Part shown: in pieces, positions 15,915 through 23,076 of the stretch | Layout: each line of letters begins with the position of its first letter | How positions within the stretch are numbered: position 1 is the first letter of the stretch | Source of the DNA: Clostridiales bacterium | GTDB lineage: Bacteria > Bacillota > Clostridia > Oscillospirales > Oscillospiraceae | Reading direction: 5' to 3' | Length of the DNA stretch: 35,062 nucleotides | Assembly: GCA_020860575.1 (NCBI GenBank) | Contig: JAJBUB010000004.1 | Span: 8,414-43,475 of the forward strand | Translations under genes and position numbers: made by a program | Notes under the pieces: generated by a model | Told to the model about the DNA's origin: nothing | Seen by the model: only the letters and a program-made list of their open reading frames with translations | The model's database searches: none

Positions 15915-15935
15915 GTAAAACCATCCGTTGCGCAA
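15907..15935 (-). promoter_or_regulatory. Promoter of the pyrCFKD operon
   Basis: TTGCGC (15935-15930), 17-nt spacer, TATAAT (15912-15907) on the minus strand. The leader to the TTG start is only about 40 nt, too short for a PyrR-type attenuator. Confidence 0.78.
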
Positions 15936-15940
15936 CGGAT
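15923..15940. promoter_or_regulatory. 18-bp perfect palindrome over the pyrC -35 box (candidate operator)
   Basis: ATCCGTTGCGCAACGGAT is perfectly self-complementary. It contains the pyrC -35 hexamer and lies just downstream of the possible divergent start. The position is right for a repressor that blocks pyrC and possibly the small gene at 16011. The binding protein is unknown; the central CG is compatible with LacI-type regulators but does not identify one. Confidence 0.65.
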
Positions 15941-16010
15941 TCCCGGAATTTCTCAGGGTGTTTTTTTCGGTCGCCGGGCAAACTATCCGGGCGAAAGGAG
16001 GCGAATCAGG

Positions 16011-16181
16011 ATGAGTTGTTCCAAATTTCTCAGCGGCGTAGGCGTGGGCGTCGCCGTAGGCGCGGCCCTTGCCATATCTGTGACACCGAAGCCCCGCTGT
16101 ATCAAACGCTCCCCCGCCGGGAAGGCGATCAAGGCTGTGGCCGAGGTCGCGGATCACATTGCCGACGCCATGGGACTGTAA
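16011..16181 (+). CDS. Small YtxH-like protein with one membrane segment
   Basis: The 56-aa protein begins MSCSKFLSGVGVGVAVGAALAIS, a glycine/alanine-rich segment (about 6-23) long enough to span the membrane. A basic stretch (KPRCIKRSPAGKAIKAV) and an amphipathic end EVADHIADAMGL follow. This layout resembles YtxH-type small proteins, whose function is not settled. The start follows AAAGGAGG by 9 nt; the longer ORF start at 15903 lies in the pyrC promoter and is rejected. It is a single-gene unit with its own terminator. Confidence 0.75.
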   Translation: MSCSKFLSGVGVGVAVGAALAISVTPKPRCIKRSPAGKAIKAVAEVADHIADAMGL

Positions 16182-16190
16182 TCCCATTGA

Positions 16191-16229
16191 GAGCCTGAGT
16201 GGGGACGACGCCCCCTCAGGCTCCCTTTT
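16191..16229 (+). terminator. Terminator of the YtxH-like gene
   Basis: GAGCCTGAG and CTCAGGCTC pair around an inner GGGG/CCCC, followed by CCTTTTC. Confidence 0.85.
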
Positions 16230-16293
16230 CTGCTTTCTTACCACTATTTATCCGCTATTTTACCCATCTGTGATAGTACCATTTTCCTTTCGT

Positions 16294-16302
16294 TGCTATA
16301 AT
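16294..16302 (+). promoter_or_regulatory. Extended -10 promoter of the DUF4177 gene
   Basis: TGCTATAAT is a perfect -10 hexamer with a TGn extension; no good -35 is seen. The transcript would start near 16309, leaving a leader of about 145 nt before the ATG at 16454. Confidence 0.65.
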
Positions 16303-16328
16303 GGGAAAAGTGTGGAAGGTCCATAGAC

Positions 16329-16372
16329 GCAGACTCCTGTTTTTTTGCCGGACATCAGGAGCCGTTTTCTGC
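16329..16372 (+). other. Hairpin in the leader of the DUF4177 gene
   Basis: CTCCTG/CAGGAG (16334-16339 and 16356-16361) form a stem whose loop contains a seven-T run. The flanking GCAGA/TCTGC (16329-16333 and 16368-16372) can extend it across an internal loop. TTTT lies within the 3' side, so it could be an attenuator. No known riboswitch motif was recognised. Confidence 0.4.
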
Positions 16373-16453
16373 TCATATACCGTCTTCCACGCATCATGAG
16401 AGGAAAAAACAGGCCCACCGTACAGGTGCAGCCGTTGGGGAGGAAAGCATTTT

Positions 16454-16642
16454 ATGAAGGAATACAAGGTCGTTCTACTGAACAAAGAGGTCAAACTCAC
16501 ACGCAAAAAGGATCTGGAGCAGACGCAAAACGCCATCAACCAGTGCGTCGCAGAGGGCTGGGAGCTTCAGCAGGTCGTCTCACCTAATGATTGTGTCGGC
16601 GCGATGATCGGCATTTTCTGCAGGGAAAAGGAGCAGGCATAG
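16454..16642 (+). CDS. DUF4177-family small protein
   Basis: The 62-aa protein MKEYKVVLLNKEVKL...INQCVAEGWELQQVVS has the short alternating beta-strand pattern and the GWELQ motif typical of DUF4177 proteins, which are small cytosolic proteins of unknown function. Two Cys residues are present (INQC and CREK). GGGGAGG lies 10 nt upstream. It has its own promoter and terminator, so it is a monocistronic unit with a long leader. Confidence 0.8.
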   Translation: MKEYKVVLLNKEVKLTRKKDLEQTQNAINQCVAEGWELQQVVSPNDCVGAMIGIFCREKEQA

Positions 16643-16666
16643 GCCGCACTTCTTCATCCATGCAGC

Positions 16667-16710
16667 AGACAGGCCTCGAACAAAACCCGTTCGAAGCCTG
16701 TCTTGTTTTT
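16667..16710 (+). terminator. Terminator of the DUF4177 gene, abutting the convergent pgsA-like gene
   Basis: AGACAGGC-C-TCGAAC and GTTCGA-A-GCCTGTCT form a 14-bp stem with one internal mismatch, followed by TTGTTTTT. The T-tract touches the stop codon of the convergent minus-strand gene. Confidence 0.9.
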
Positions 16711-17272
16711 ATTCAGATGGAGGTTCAGTTCCTTCCGCCCTCTTTTCGTCCCGCTCCTTTTTATATCGGAGGTAGTCCGGAATATACAGCAGCCCGGCAA
16801 TCACAGCGCAGGCGACGGCGACCACCAGCATCAGAGTGGTACACCAGTCCGGAATGGAGGGGAAGAGAACGATCAAAATCATAACGGTGTAAAAGACCAC
16901 CGTGGCGACCTTACCAAACCACCGGGAGCCCTTCAAATGCACGCCGCCCCTGGTGAGGTAGCCCCCCAGCACCAGCATGATCAGGTCCTTGATGATGAGG
17001 GCAGCAAAGAAGAACCACAGGGAGGGGAACCGGATCATCAGACAGATAGAGACCGCCGTCTGGGTCAGCTTGTCCGCTACCGGGTCCAGCACCTTTCCCA
17101 AATCGGAGATCCAACCGAATTTCCGGGCCAGATTGCCGTCCAGGGTATCCGTCAGGCCGGAGGAGATGAGGATCAGTCCGGCATTGAGCGTATTCCCCGC
17201 CAGCATTTGCCAGACGAAGAAGGGGATGAGCACGATGCGGAATGCAGATAAAATATTGGGGATGTGTCTCAT
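16709..17272 (-). CDS. pgsA: CDP-alcohol phosphatidyltransferase, PgsA-like
   Basis: The 187-aa membrane protein has the exact CDP-alcohol phosphotransferase motif D-x2-DG-x2-AR-x8-G-x3-D-x3-D (Asp42, Asp45-Gly46, Ala49-Arg50, Gly59, Asp63, Asp67). The hydrophobic profile fits about five or six transmembrane helices. The most likely reaction is phosphatidylglycerophosphate synthesis from CDP-diacylglycerol and glycerol 3-phosphate, but other alcohol acceptors cannot be excluded from sequence. The start overlaps the glycosyltransferase stop as ATGA, so the pair is translationally coupled. The genome may have another pgsA; this copy could serve a specific glycolipid. Confidence 0.82.
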   Translation of the reverse strand: MRHIPNILSAFRIVLIPFFVWQMLAGNTLNAGLILISSGLTDTLDGNLARKFGWISDLGKVLDPVADKLTQTAVSICLMIRFPSLWFFFAALIIKDLIMLVLGGYLTRGGVHLKGSRWFGKVATVVFYTVMILIVLFPSIPDWCTTLMLVVAVACAVIAGLLYIPDYLRYKKERDEKRAEGTEPPSE

Positions 17273-18129
17273 GCATCTACTTCCTTTTTTACATCCGGGG
17301 CCGAAACAAAGAACCGCTCCGTCAATCGCTGATAGTGCTTATACAGGATACCGAAGCGGTGTCCATACATTGGTTTCCACGGCTTGGCCTTGCCACAAAA
17401 ATGGAGAATGGCCGTATGCTCCATGACCCAGTTCATATTCGCCTCCCCGGCGCTGCGGAACTGATAGTTGCTGTATTTCCGGGCATCATAATTCCAGATG
17501 TAATCATCCAGAGGCATGATACGGTCTCCGAACAGCACGTTCAAAATATCCTGGTCCGGCAGAATCAGCTCCTTGGGATGCTCCTCAGCATACCGGAAGA
17601 TCTGCTCCGAGTCGATCTCCTCCCGGCCCCGAACCAGGTCGATGAGCAGTACACCGGAGTTGTAATACTCGTTCTCCATCTGCAGCCGGATACGATTGAC
17701 ATCGTTGGCGATCTCGGCCTTGCCAGTATGGGCGGCAGCGGCGAACAGCTTTCCCTCCAGGTCCAGGTCCCACAGAGGGCGGATGGGGTTGATGACCAGA
17801 ATGTCCGGGTCGAGATAGAGGATGCGGTCCAGCGTCTCCGGCAACAGCTGAGGAGCCAGGAGGCGGTAATACATCTCCTGGGGATACTGCCGGGTCACGG
17901 GCGCAGCGGCAAAGACCGCCTCGTCCACCTGCACCGGGAACAGCTCGACACCCCACCGATTGCACTGTGCCTCCAGCTCCTCCAGTCGCTGTGCCGAGAA
18001 GGAGCGGTGGATCAGGTAGAGCTGAAACCGCTCCCCCGGATTGTTGATCAGGACAGAGGTCAAAAGCACCTGCAATTGAGGCAGATAGTTCTCGTTGAGT
18101 GTGGTGAGCAGTACGATAGGCTCACTCAT
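17269..18129 (-). CDS. Family 8 glycosyltransferase
   Basis: This retaining GT8 enzyme uses a nucleotide sugar, usually UDP-glucose or UDP-galactose. The 286-aa protein has an N-terminal nucleotide-binding fold (EPIVLLTTLNENYLPQLQVLLTSVL), the DxD metal motif at 107-109 (LYLDPDILV), YYNSGVLLIDL, LPDQDILN, and the C-terminal HFCGKAKPWKP signature. I use ATG 18129; the ATG at 18141 directly abuts its only candidate ribosome binding site. The acceptor is unknown. Coupling to a PgsA-like enzyme hints at envelope glycolipid or polymer modification. Confidence 0.88.
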   Translation of the reverse strand: MSEPIVLLTTLNENYLPQLQVLLTSVLINNPGERFQLYLIHRSFSAQRLEELEAQCNRWGVELFPVQVDEAVFAAAPVTRQYPQEMYYRLLAPQLLPETLDRILYLDPDILVINPIRPLWDLDLEGKLFAAAAHTGKAEIANDVNRIRLQMENEYYNSGVLLIDLVRGREEIDSEQIFRYAEEHPKELILPDQDILNVLFGDRIMPLDDYIWNYDARKYSNYQFRSAGEANMNWVMEHTAILHFCGKAKPWKPMYGHRFGILYKHYQRLTERFFVSAPDVKKEVDA

Positions 18130-18193
18130 ACCATTCCACATCCTTCCCTGTTCTATCCGTCCTCTGTCTCTTTGGAATCAGTCGGTATAGAAC

Positions 18194-18222
18194 AGTTTAG
18201 CACAAACCCCATCTTTCGTCCA
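18194..18222 (-). promoter_or_regulatory. Possible promoter of the GT8-pgsA pair
   Basis: TGGACG (18222-18217), 17-nt spacer, TAAACT (18199-18194) with a TGC extension before the -10, on the minus strand. Confidence 0.5.
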
Positions 18223-18266
18223 GTGTTACAACCAGAAAAATCCTTTTTGTCACAAAATGTTAAAAA

Positions 18267-20555
18267 CTACGAATCCGAAGTAACCTCCGTCTCATTTGAC
18301 TGGGACACCACCACTGTCACCGTTCCCTGCTCTGATGTTCCGTAGAGCGCTGCTCCTGCCTTCCGGCACCGGGCGACAGTCTCCGGGGTGGGGTGTCCAT
18401 AGCTGTTTTCCCCCACGGAAAATAGCACCGTCTGAGGCGACAGTGCCTCCAGCAGTGCCTCGCCTGTGGCATAGGCGGAGCCGTGGTGTCCAGCCACCAG
18501 CACCTCCATCCGGGGCAGGTCATAGCGCTCCAGCAGCATCTCCTCTGCCGCAAAGCCCGCATCCCCAGTGACCAACAGGTCAAAGGAGCCATAGCTGGCC
18601 CAGACGCAAAGGCCGTCATAGTCGCCGCCGCAAATCGGCAGGACGGAGATCGTCAATGCCCCGGCGGACAGCTCCGTCTCTCCCGAGATCGTATCCGCCT
18701 CCGTCCCCATCTCCTCCACTGACCGGAGCAGCGGTTCCGCCGCCGCCGGGTCCGTGTCCGGCTCTGGGGCCAGGATTCGCTCCACATATCCCTCTTCACA
18801 CAGGGCGACAACGCCGTTGGTGTGGTCGGCGTCATAGTGGGTCAGGATGAGTACATCCACCCGTTTCAACCCGCGCCGGGCCAGCGCGTCGGTCAGCACC
18901 GCCCCGGCGTCGTCGGTGAGGCTGCCGCAGTCGATGACGGCGGTCAACTCCCCGCCGCTCACCAGGATACACTGTCCCTGTCCCACATCCAACAGGTCGA
19001 CGGTGAGGGTTTCTCCCGCCCCGGGCAGATCGGTCAGGCGGACGCAGATCGCCAGAGCGCCCAGAAGCAGCGCCAGAGAGGCATATCCTGTTCTTCGGCC
19101 ACATCGCCCGGTCAAAACCAGCATACCCACCAAATAGCACAGCAACACCCAGGCCAGACAGATGGGATGCTCTGCGGTCAGAAGGCCGTTGGGAATACTC
19201 GCCAGTGCATCGATCAATCGGACGGCAAGCTGCGTCAGCCACTCTGTCGGGACGGCCAGAAGCATTGCAATTTCCGGGCAGAGCAGTCCCAGAATACCGC
19301 AGGCCATGCCCAGAGGCAGCAGAAAGGGCAGCAGCCTGGATATAGCAAGATTCGACAGCGGCGTCAAAAGGGAAAACTCCCGGAAGTAGTACAGCACCAG
19401 AGGAACGGTGAAGCAGTTCGCCCCGGCAGTCAGGGCAAGACCGCTCTGAAGGTATCTCAGCGCCCGGTTTCCCTTCCCCACCCGAATATGAGGACAGACT
19501 ACCAGTATCCCCATCATGGCGGCAAAGGAGAGCTGTAGGCTCACCGAGGCAGCGGCATAAGGATTGGCGACCAGGAGCAGCGCCAGAGCCAGGGAGAGGG
19601 AGGTCAGCGGGTCCTCCTGCCGCTCCAACACCGGGGCCAGGAGCAGGATGGCCTGCATGACGATCGCCCGACAGACCGAGGGCGGAAATCCCGTCACCGC
19701 ACCAAAAACCGCCAGGGCGGGGAGCAGGATCAGTCCCTTTCCCTTTCTGCTCCCGGGCAGCAGGAAAAACAGAGCGGAGGTCAGCAGGGTCACATGGAGG
19801 CCGGACGCCGCCACGATATGCCGCAGGCCGGTCTGGGTCAGCGCCTCGTCCAGCTCGTCCGTCAGCCCGTCCTTCTGTCCTGTGGTCAGGGCCAGGAGAA
19901 AACCGGCAGTCTCTTCAGAGAACAGAGATTCCAGGGAGTTTCGCAGATCTCTGGCCCAGACCCGCGGCAACAGGAGCATCGGCGTCTGCTCCACATGGAC
20001 GACAGTAGCATCCGATGCCGACCCGGTCAGCCAGATACCGTCAGCATAGTTGGACAGCGCCCAGACGCCGTCCTCCTCCCGGGCAGTTTTAAAGCTGACC
20101 TCTGCCGTCACCGTATCCCCGGGACGGATATCCTCCCCCGACTCGTCCAGCCAGAGCAAAACCCTCGTCCCCACCGGGCCGTCTCCGTCGGCCACAGTAC
20201 CCTCCACATACCAGCCGTATTGGCTCTGTGTGGAATAGTCCGCAGCCTCCACTGTCACGGAGGCCGTCTGGTCTAACCAGTCCGTCTCCAGACTGGTCAC
20301 CTGGTAAAACCGACACCAGAACAGCCAGAAGCCCGCCGCAGCCGCCAGCAGGCACAGGCCCGGCAGAACGCTCCGATTGACGCAGCAGGCCAGGCCGCAC
20401 AGCAGACACAGCGCTCCCAGCAGGAGCATTTGCCACCCCACCAGGGCATAGACAGAAAGACACACCCCGGCGGCGAAGGACAGACAGAAGCAGGCCAGTG
20501 GCCGCTTCCTGCCGAAATCCTTCCCTGCACTCAGGGCGTGTGTTCCCAGTTTCAT
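18267..20555 (-). CDS. comEC: ComEC/Rec2-type DNA uptake channel
   Basis: ComEC forms the membrane channel for single-stranded DNA uptake in transformation. The 762-aa protein has the expected order. Two or three N-terminal membrane helices (about 20-80) and an OB-like extracellular part come first. The competence core (about 215-500) follows with the LRHIVAASGLHVTLL motif and many helices. The C-terminal metallo-beta-lactamase domain has VDLLDVGQGQCILV, ILTHYDADHTNGV and VAGHHGS. All three parts are present and intact. It starts 24 nt after the LacI-type regulator on the same strand, so co-transcription is likely. comEA and comF are not in the window. Confidence 0.94.
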   Translation of the reverse strand: MKLGTHALSAGKDFGRKRPLACFCLSFAAGVCLSVYALVGWQMLLLGALCLLCGLACCVNRSVLPGLCLLAAAAGFWLFWCRFYQVTSLETDWLDQTASVTVEAADYSTQSQYGWYVEGTVADGDGPVGTRVLLWLDESGEDIRPGDTVTAEVSFKTAREEDGVWALSNYADGIWLTGSASDATVVHVEQTPMLLLPRVWARDLRNSLESLFSEETAGFLLALTTGQKDGLTDELDEALTQTGLRHIVAASGLHVTLLTSALFFLLPGSRKGKGLILLPALAVFGAVTGFPPSVCRAIVMQAILLLAPVLERQEDPLTSLSLALALLLVANPYAAASVSLQLSFAAMMGILVVCPHIRVGKGNRALRYLQSGLALTAGANCFTVPLVLYYFREFSLLTPLSNLAISRLLPFLLPLGMACGILGLLCPEIAMLLAVPTEWLTQLAVRLIDALASIPNGLLTAEHPICLAWVLLCYLVGMLVLTGRCGRRTGYASLALLLGALAICVRLTDLPGAGETLTVDLLDVGQGQCILVSGGELTAVIDCGSLTDDAGAVLTDALARRGLKRVDVLILTHYDADHTNGVVALCEEGYVERILAPEPDTDPAAAEPLLRSVEEMGTEADTISGETELSAGALTISVLPICGGDYDGLCVWASYGSFDLLVTGDAGFAAEEMLLERYDLPRMEVLVAGHHGSAYATGEALLEALSPQTVLFSVGENSYGHPTPETVARCRKAGAALYGTSEQGTVTVVVSQSNETEVTSDS

Positions 20556-20578
20556 GCTGATTTCCCTTCTCTACGGGG

Positions 20579-21592
20579 TCAAATCTTTCGAACGGAGTCC
20601 CGCTCCACCACACAGACTGCGGTTTTCACGTCATTGCTCTCCGGCTCGACCCCGGAGATCATATCCGCCAGCGCCCGAACCGCCGCCTGGGCCTTTTCGT
20701 CCAGGCTCTGATGTACCGTGGTCAGAGGGGGCCACGCAGTTTTGGCATAGACCATGTCGTCAAAGCCCGTCACCGAAAGCTCCTCCGGCATCTCCAATCC
20801 CGCCGCCCGCAGCCAGTTCATCGCCTCCACTGCATGGAAGTCCGAGCTGAAACAGAGGGCGGTCTGCTGCCGCAGGAGGGGCAGCTTCTCCTCGTATTGG
20901 GCCAGCCGCTCCGCCCGGTCGCCGGACACCGACAGCCGCATGGCGTCTGCATCGACGACGTCGGCTTCCTCCATGGCCTGGCGGAAGCCCAGCCAACGTA
21001 GCCGGTCGCTCTCCTGGTTGTCGGCCACAATGAACAGGATATGCCGGTGGCCCTGAGCGAGCAGATATCGGCCGATCTGATAGCCGCCGCCCATCTCATC
21101 CGAACTGACCTGACAGACATCAGGAATGCTCCGCTCCATATATGAGTCAATGAGTACCAGAGGCTTTTCATAGGAGGCGTGGAGAGATTCGATCTCCTGC
21201 TGGGTCAGATTGAAGGCGATCAGCCCGTCAAAATTCCATGCCCGACTCTCCTGAAGGATCTCCTCTATGCTGCGACGGGTGAGGAGCATCATATAGTAGC
21301 CCTCGCTGTGGATCGCCTCTTCCAGATAACCGATCAGGCCCGCCGCCAGCAGACCGTTTCGGGACCGGAGGGCATCCTGAGGGGAATAGCCCATGACAAC
21401 ACCTATAATATGGGAGCTGTCCCGGGCAAGCATTTGTGCGCTCAGGCTGGGAATATACCCCATTTCCTCGATCAGCTTGCGAATCTTCTCCGCCACGGCG
21501 GGAGAGACCTTGCCCTCCTTTTGGTGGATGACGTTGGAGACCGTGGTGGTACTCACACCAGCCCGCTCTGCAATGTCCTTGATTCGAACCAA
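20579..21592 (-). CDS. LacI-family transcriptional regulator
   Basis: The 337-aa protein has an N-terminal helix-turn-helix (VRIKDIAERAGVSTTTVSNV, residues 2-21) and hinge helix (SLSAQMLARDSSHIIGVV). A periplasmic-binding-protein-like effector domain follows, with typical late blocks (PEELSVTGFDDMVYA and PPLTTVHQSLDEKAQAA). The ligand cannot be predicted. I choose TTG 21592 because GGAG lies 9 nt upstream and it gives the usual MVRIKDIA start; ATG 21601 is possible but sits on that GGAG. It is followed by comEC. Two ACGT-centred palindromes flank its promoter, suggesting autoregulation. Confidence 0.9.
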   Translation of the reverse strand: MVRIKDIAERAGVSTTTVSNVIHQKEGKVSPAVAEKIRKLIEEMGYIPSLSAQMLARDSSHIIGVVMGYSPQDALRSRNGLLAAGLIGYLEEAIHSEGYYMMLLTRRSIEEILQESRAWNFDGLIAFNLTQQEIESLHASYEKPLVLIDSYMERSIPDVCQVSSDEMGGGYQIGRYLLAQGHRHILFIVADNQESDRLRWLGFRQAMEEADVVDADAMRLSVSGDRAERLAQYEEKLPLLRQQTALCFSSDFHAVEAMNWLRAAGLEMPEELSVTGFDDMVYAKTAWPPLTTVHQSLDEKAQAAVRALADMISGVEPESNDVKTAVCVVERDSVRKI

Positions 21593-21623
21593 AGTAACCA
21601 TCTCCAAACTGGCAACCTTAAAA

Positions 21624-21631
21624 TAACGTTA
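21624..21631. promoter_or_regulatory. Candidate LacI-type operator downstream of the lacI start
   Basis: TAACGTTA, an 8-bp palindrome with central CG, lies about 20 bp after the predicted start of the lacI-family transcript. Confidence 0.5.
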
Positions 21632-21654
21632 CCAAAATGAATTTTCAGGACTTT

Positions 21655-21683
21655 AGTATATCATAAGAGAAGAGAGTACGCAA
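21655..21683 (-). promoter_or_regulatory. Promoter of the lacI-comEC unit
   Basis: TTGCGT (21683-21678), 17-nt spacer, TATACT (21660-21655) on the minus strand, in the gap between hisC and the lacI-family gene. Confidence 0.75.
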
Positions 21684-21693
21684 GAGAAAAAGC

Positions 21694-21701
21694 AAACGTT
21701 T
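21694..21701. promoter_or_regulatory. Candidate LacI-type operator upstream of the lacI promoter
   Basis: AAACGTTT, within GCAAACGTTTCC, lies 11 bp upstream of the -35 box. Its centre is 70 bp from the centre of TAACGTTA at 21624, with the promoter between them. Confidence 0.5.
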
Positions 21702-21749
21702 CCAGAGGCCATTCCCGGCATTTTTCAGTCTATTTGACCGTCTTTGTCG

Positions 21750-22826
21750 TCAGGCAGACGGCCCTCTCCCACCCGTCAGCCGGGCCAGCGCAGCCGCCAG
21801 GGCGTCCATGTCCTCATCGGTACCGATGGTGATACGAAGGAAGTCGGAGATACGGGGCTGGTCGAACCAGCGGACCAGGATGCCATCCCGCCGCAGACCG
21901 GAGAACAGCTCCTGTCCGCTGACGGCGGGATGGGAGACAAAGATGAAGTTGGCCCTGGAGGGCAGGACGGTAAAGCCCAGCTCCTTCAATTGTCCCACCG
22001 TCCGCTCTCTGGTCGCCATGACCCGGCGGCGCTGAGCGTCAAAGTAGTCCACGTCCCGGACGGCGGCGGCGGCCCCGGCAATGGCCAGACGGTCCAGGGT
22101 ATAGGAGTTGACCGAGTTCTTCACGCAGTTCAGCCCGGCGATCAGGTTGGGGTTTCCGAAGGCAAAGCCCACCCGAAGCCCCGCCAGAGAGCGGGATTTA
22201 GAGGCAGTCTGCACCACCAGCAAATTGGGATACTCCCGGATGAGAGGCGTCACCGATTCGCCGCCGAAGTCCACATAGGCCTCGTCCACGATGACCACCC
22301 GTTCCGGGTTGCCCTCCAGGATGCGGCGGATGCTCTCCGTCTCCAGCGCCATCCCGGTGGGGGCGTTGGGGTTGGCGATGACCACGCCGTCGTTATTTCC
22401 CAGGAAAGGCTCCACCGGGAGAGTGAAGTCCTCCCCCAAAGGTACCGTCCGGCAGCGGATGCCGAACAGGTTCGCGTAGACGGGATAAAAGGAGTATGTG
22501 ATGTCGGGAAAGACGATCTCGCTTCCCTGGTCGAAGAATGCCTGAAAGGCGAAGGAGAGCACCTCGTCAGAGCCGTTGCCCACGAAAATCTGCGCCTCCT
22601 CCAGGCCGTAGACCTCCGCCAGCGCCTGCACCAGCTCGGTCCCTGCCGGGTCGGGATAGAGGCGGAGGCTCTCCCCCGCTCCCTGCCGGATGGCCTCCAG
22701 CGCCTTGGGAGAGGGTGGATAGGGGTTTTCGTTGGTATTCAGCTTGATGAATTTCCGCTCACGGGGCTGCTCACCGGGGGTGTAAGGGGTGATATTCTGT
22801 ATCCTGCCAGACCAAAATTCCTTCAT
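21750..22826 (-). CDS. hisC: Histidinol-phosphate aminotransferase
   Basis: HisC is a PLP-dependent class I/II aminotransferase that makes histidinol phosphate. The 358-aa protein has LNTNENPYPPSP near the N-terminus, VGNGSDEVL, IANPNAPTGMALE, the Asp-Tyr pair in VDEAYVDFGG, and the PLP Schiff-base Lys in TASKSRSLAGLRVG. The C-terminus has RISDFLRITIGT. Some close relatives act on other amino acids, and no other his gene is nearby, so the substrate is inferred from family. Its ATG overlaps the stop of the DUF951 gene. No clear terminator follows it, so read-through into lacI-comEC is possible. Confidence 0.9.
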   Translation of the reverse strand: MKEFWSGRIQNITPYTPGEQPRERKFIKLNTNENPYPPSPKALEAIRQGAGESLRLYPDPAGTELVQALAEVYGLEEAQIFVGNGSDEVLSFAFQAFFDQGSEIVFPDITYSFYPVYANLFGIRCRTVPLGEDFTLPVEPFLGNNDGVVIANPNAPTGMALETESIRRILEGNPERVVIVDEAYVDFGGESVTPLIREYPNLLVVQTASKSRSLAGLRVGFAFGNPNLIAGLNCVKNSVNSYTLDRLAIAGAAAAVRDVDYFDAQRRRVMATRERTVGQLKELGFTVLPSRANFIFVSHPAVSGQELFSGLRRDGILVRWFDQPRISDFLRITIGTDEDMDALAAALARLTGGRGPSA

Positions 22827-23017
22827 AGCGTGTCACTGCCTTCCCGGATGATTTTTTTAATGGAACGCTCCGCCTTGCTCCGGGGGATCATCATCTCCCG
22901 GCCGCAGGTACGGCACCGGAGGCGGAAATCCATGCCAATGCGCAGCACGTCCCACTCCCTGCCGCCGCAGGGGTGAGGCTTTTTCATCTGGAGGATATCG
23001 TTGACCTGAACATCCAT
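22823..23017 (-). CDS. DUF951 zinc-ribbon-like small protein
   Basis: The 64-aa protein MDVQVNDILQMKKPHPCGGREWDVLRIG...RCRTCGREMMIPRSKAERSIKK is a typical DUF951 member, conserved across Firmicutes and of unknown role. A Cys in HPCGG and the CRTCG pair could bind a metal. GGAGG lies 6 nt upstream and its stop overlaps the hisC start (ATGA). A TTGACA at 23080-23075, in the rarA stop region, might drive it, but the -10 at the right spacing is poor. Co-transcription with rarA is equally likely. Confidence 0.88.
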   Translation of the reverse strand: MDVQVNDILQMKKPHPCGGREWDVLRIGMDFRLRCRTCGREMMIPRSKAERSIKKIIREGSDTL

Positions 23018-23076
23018 ATTGGCCTCCTGTCTCTCGCTCTGTTACGCTAACACGTTATCATGTCGGGGGGAGGTTG

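Noticed and set aside
15862-15920. PyrR attenuator or pyrC start-site switching as in enterobacteria
   Set aside because: The leader is only about 40 nt, lacks the PyrR-binding hairpin and terminator, and has no run of C at the predicted start.
23048-23057. TAAC-AC-GTTA as a third LacI-type operator between rarA and the DUF951 gene
   Set aside because: The arms are separated by two extra bases and the adjacent promoter is poor, so it does not match the two ACGT-centred sites near lacI.
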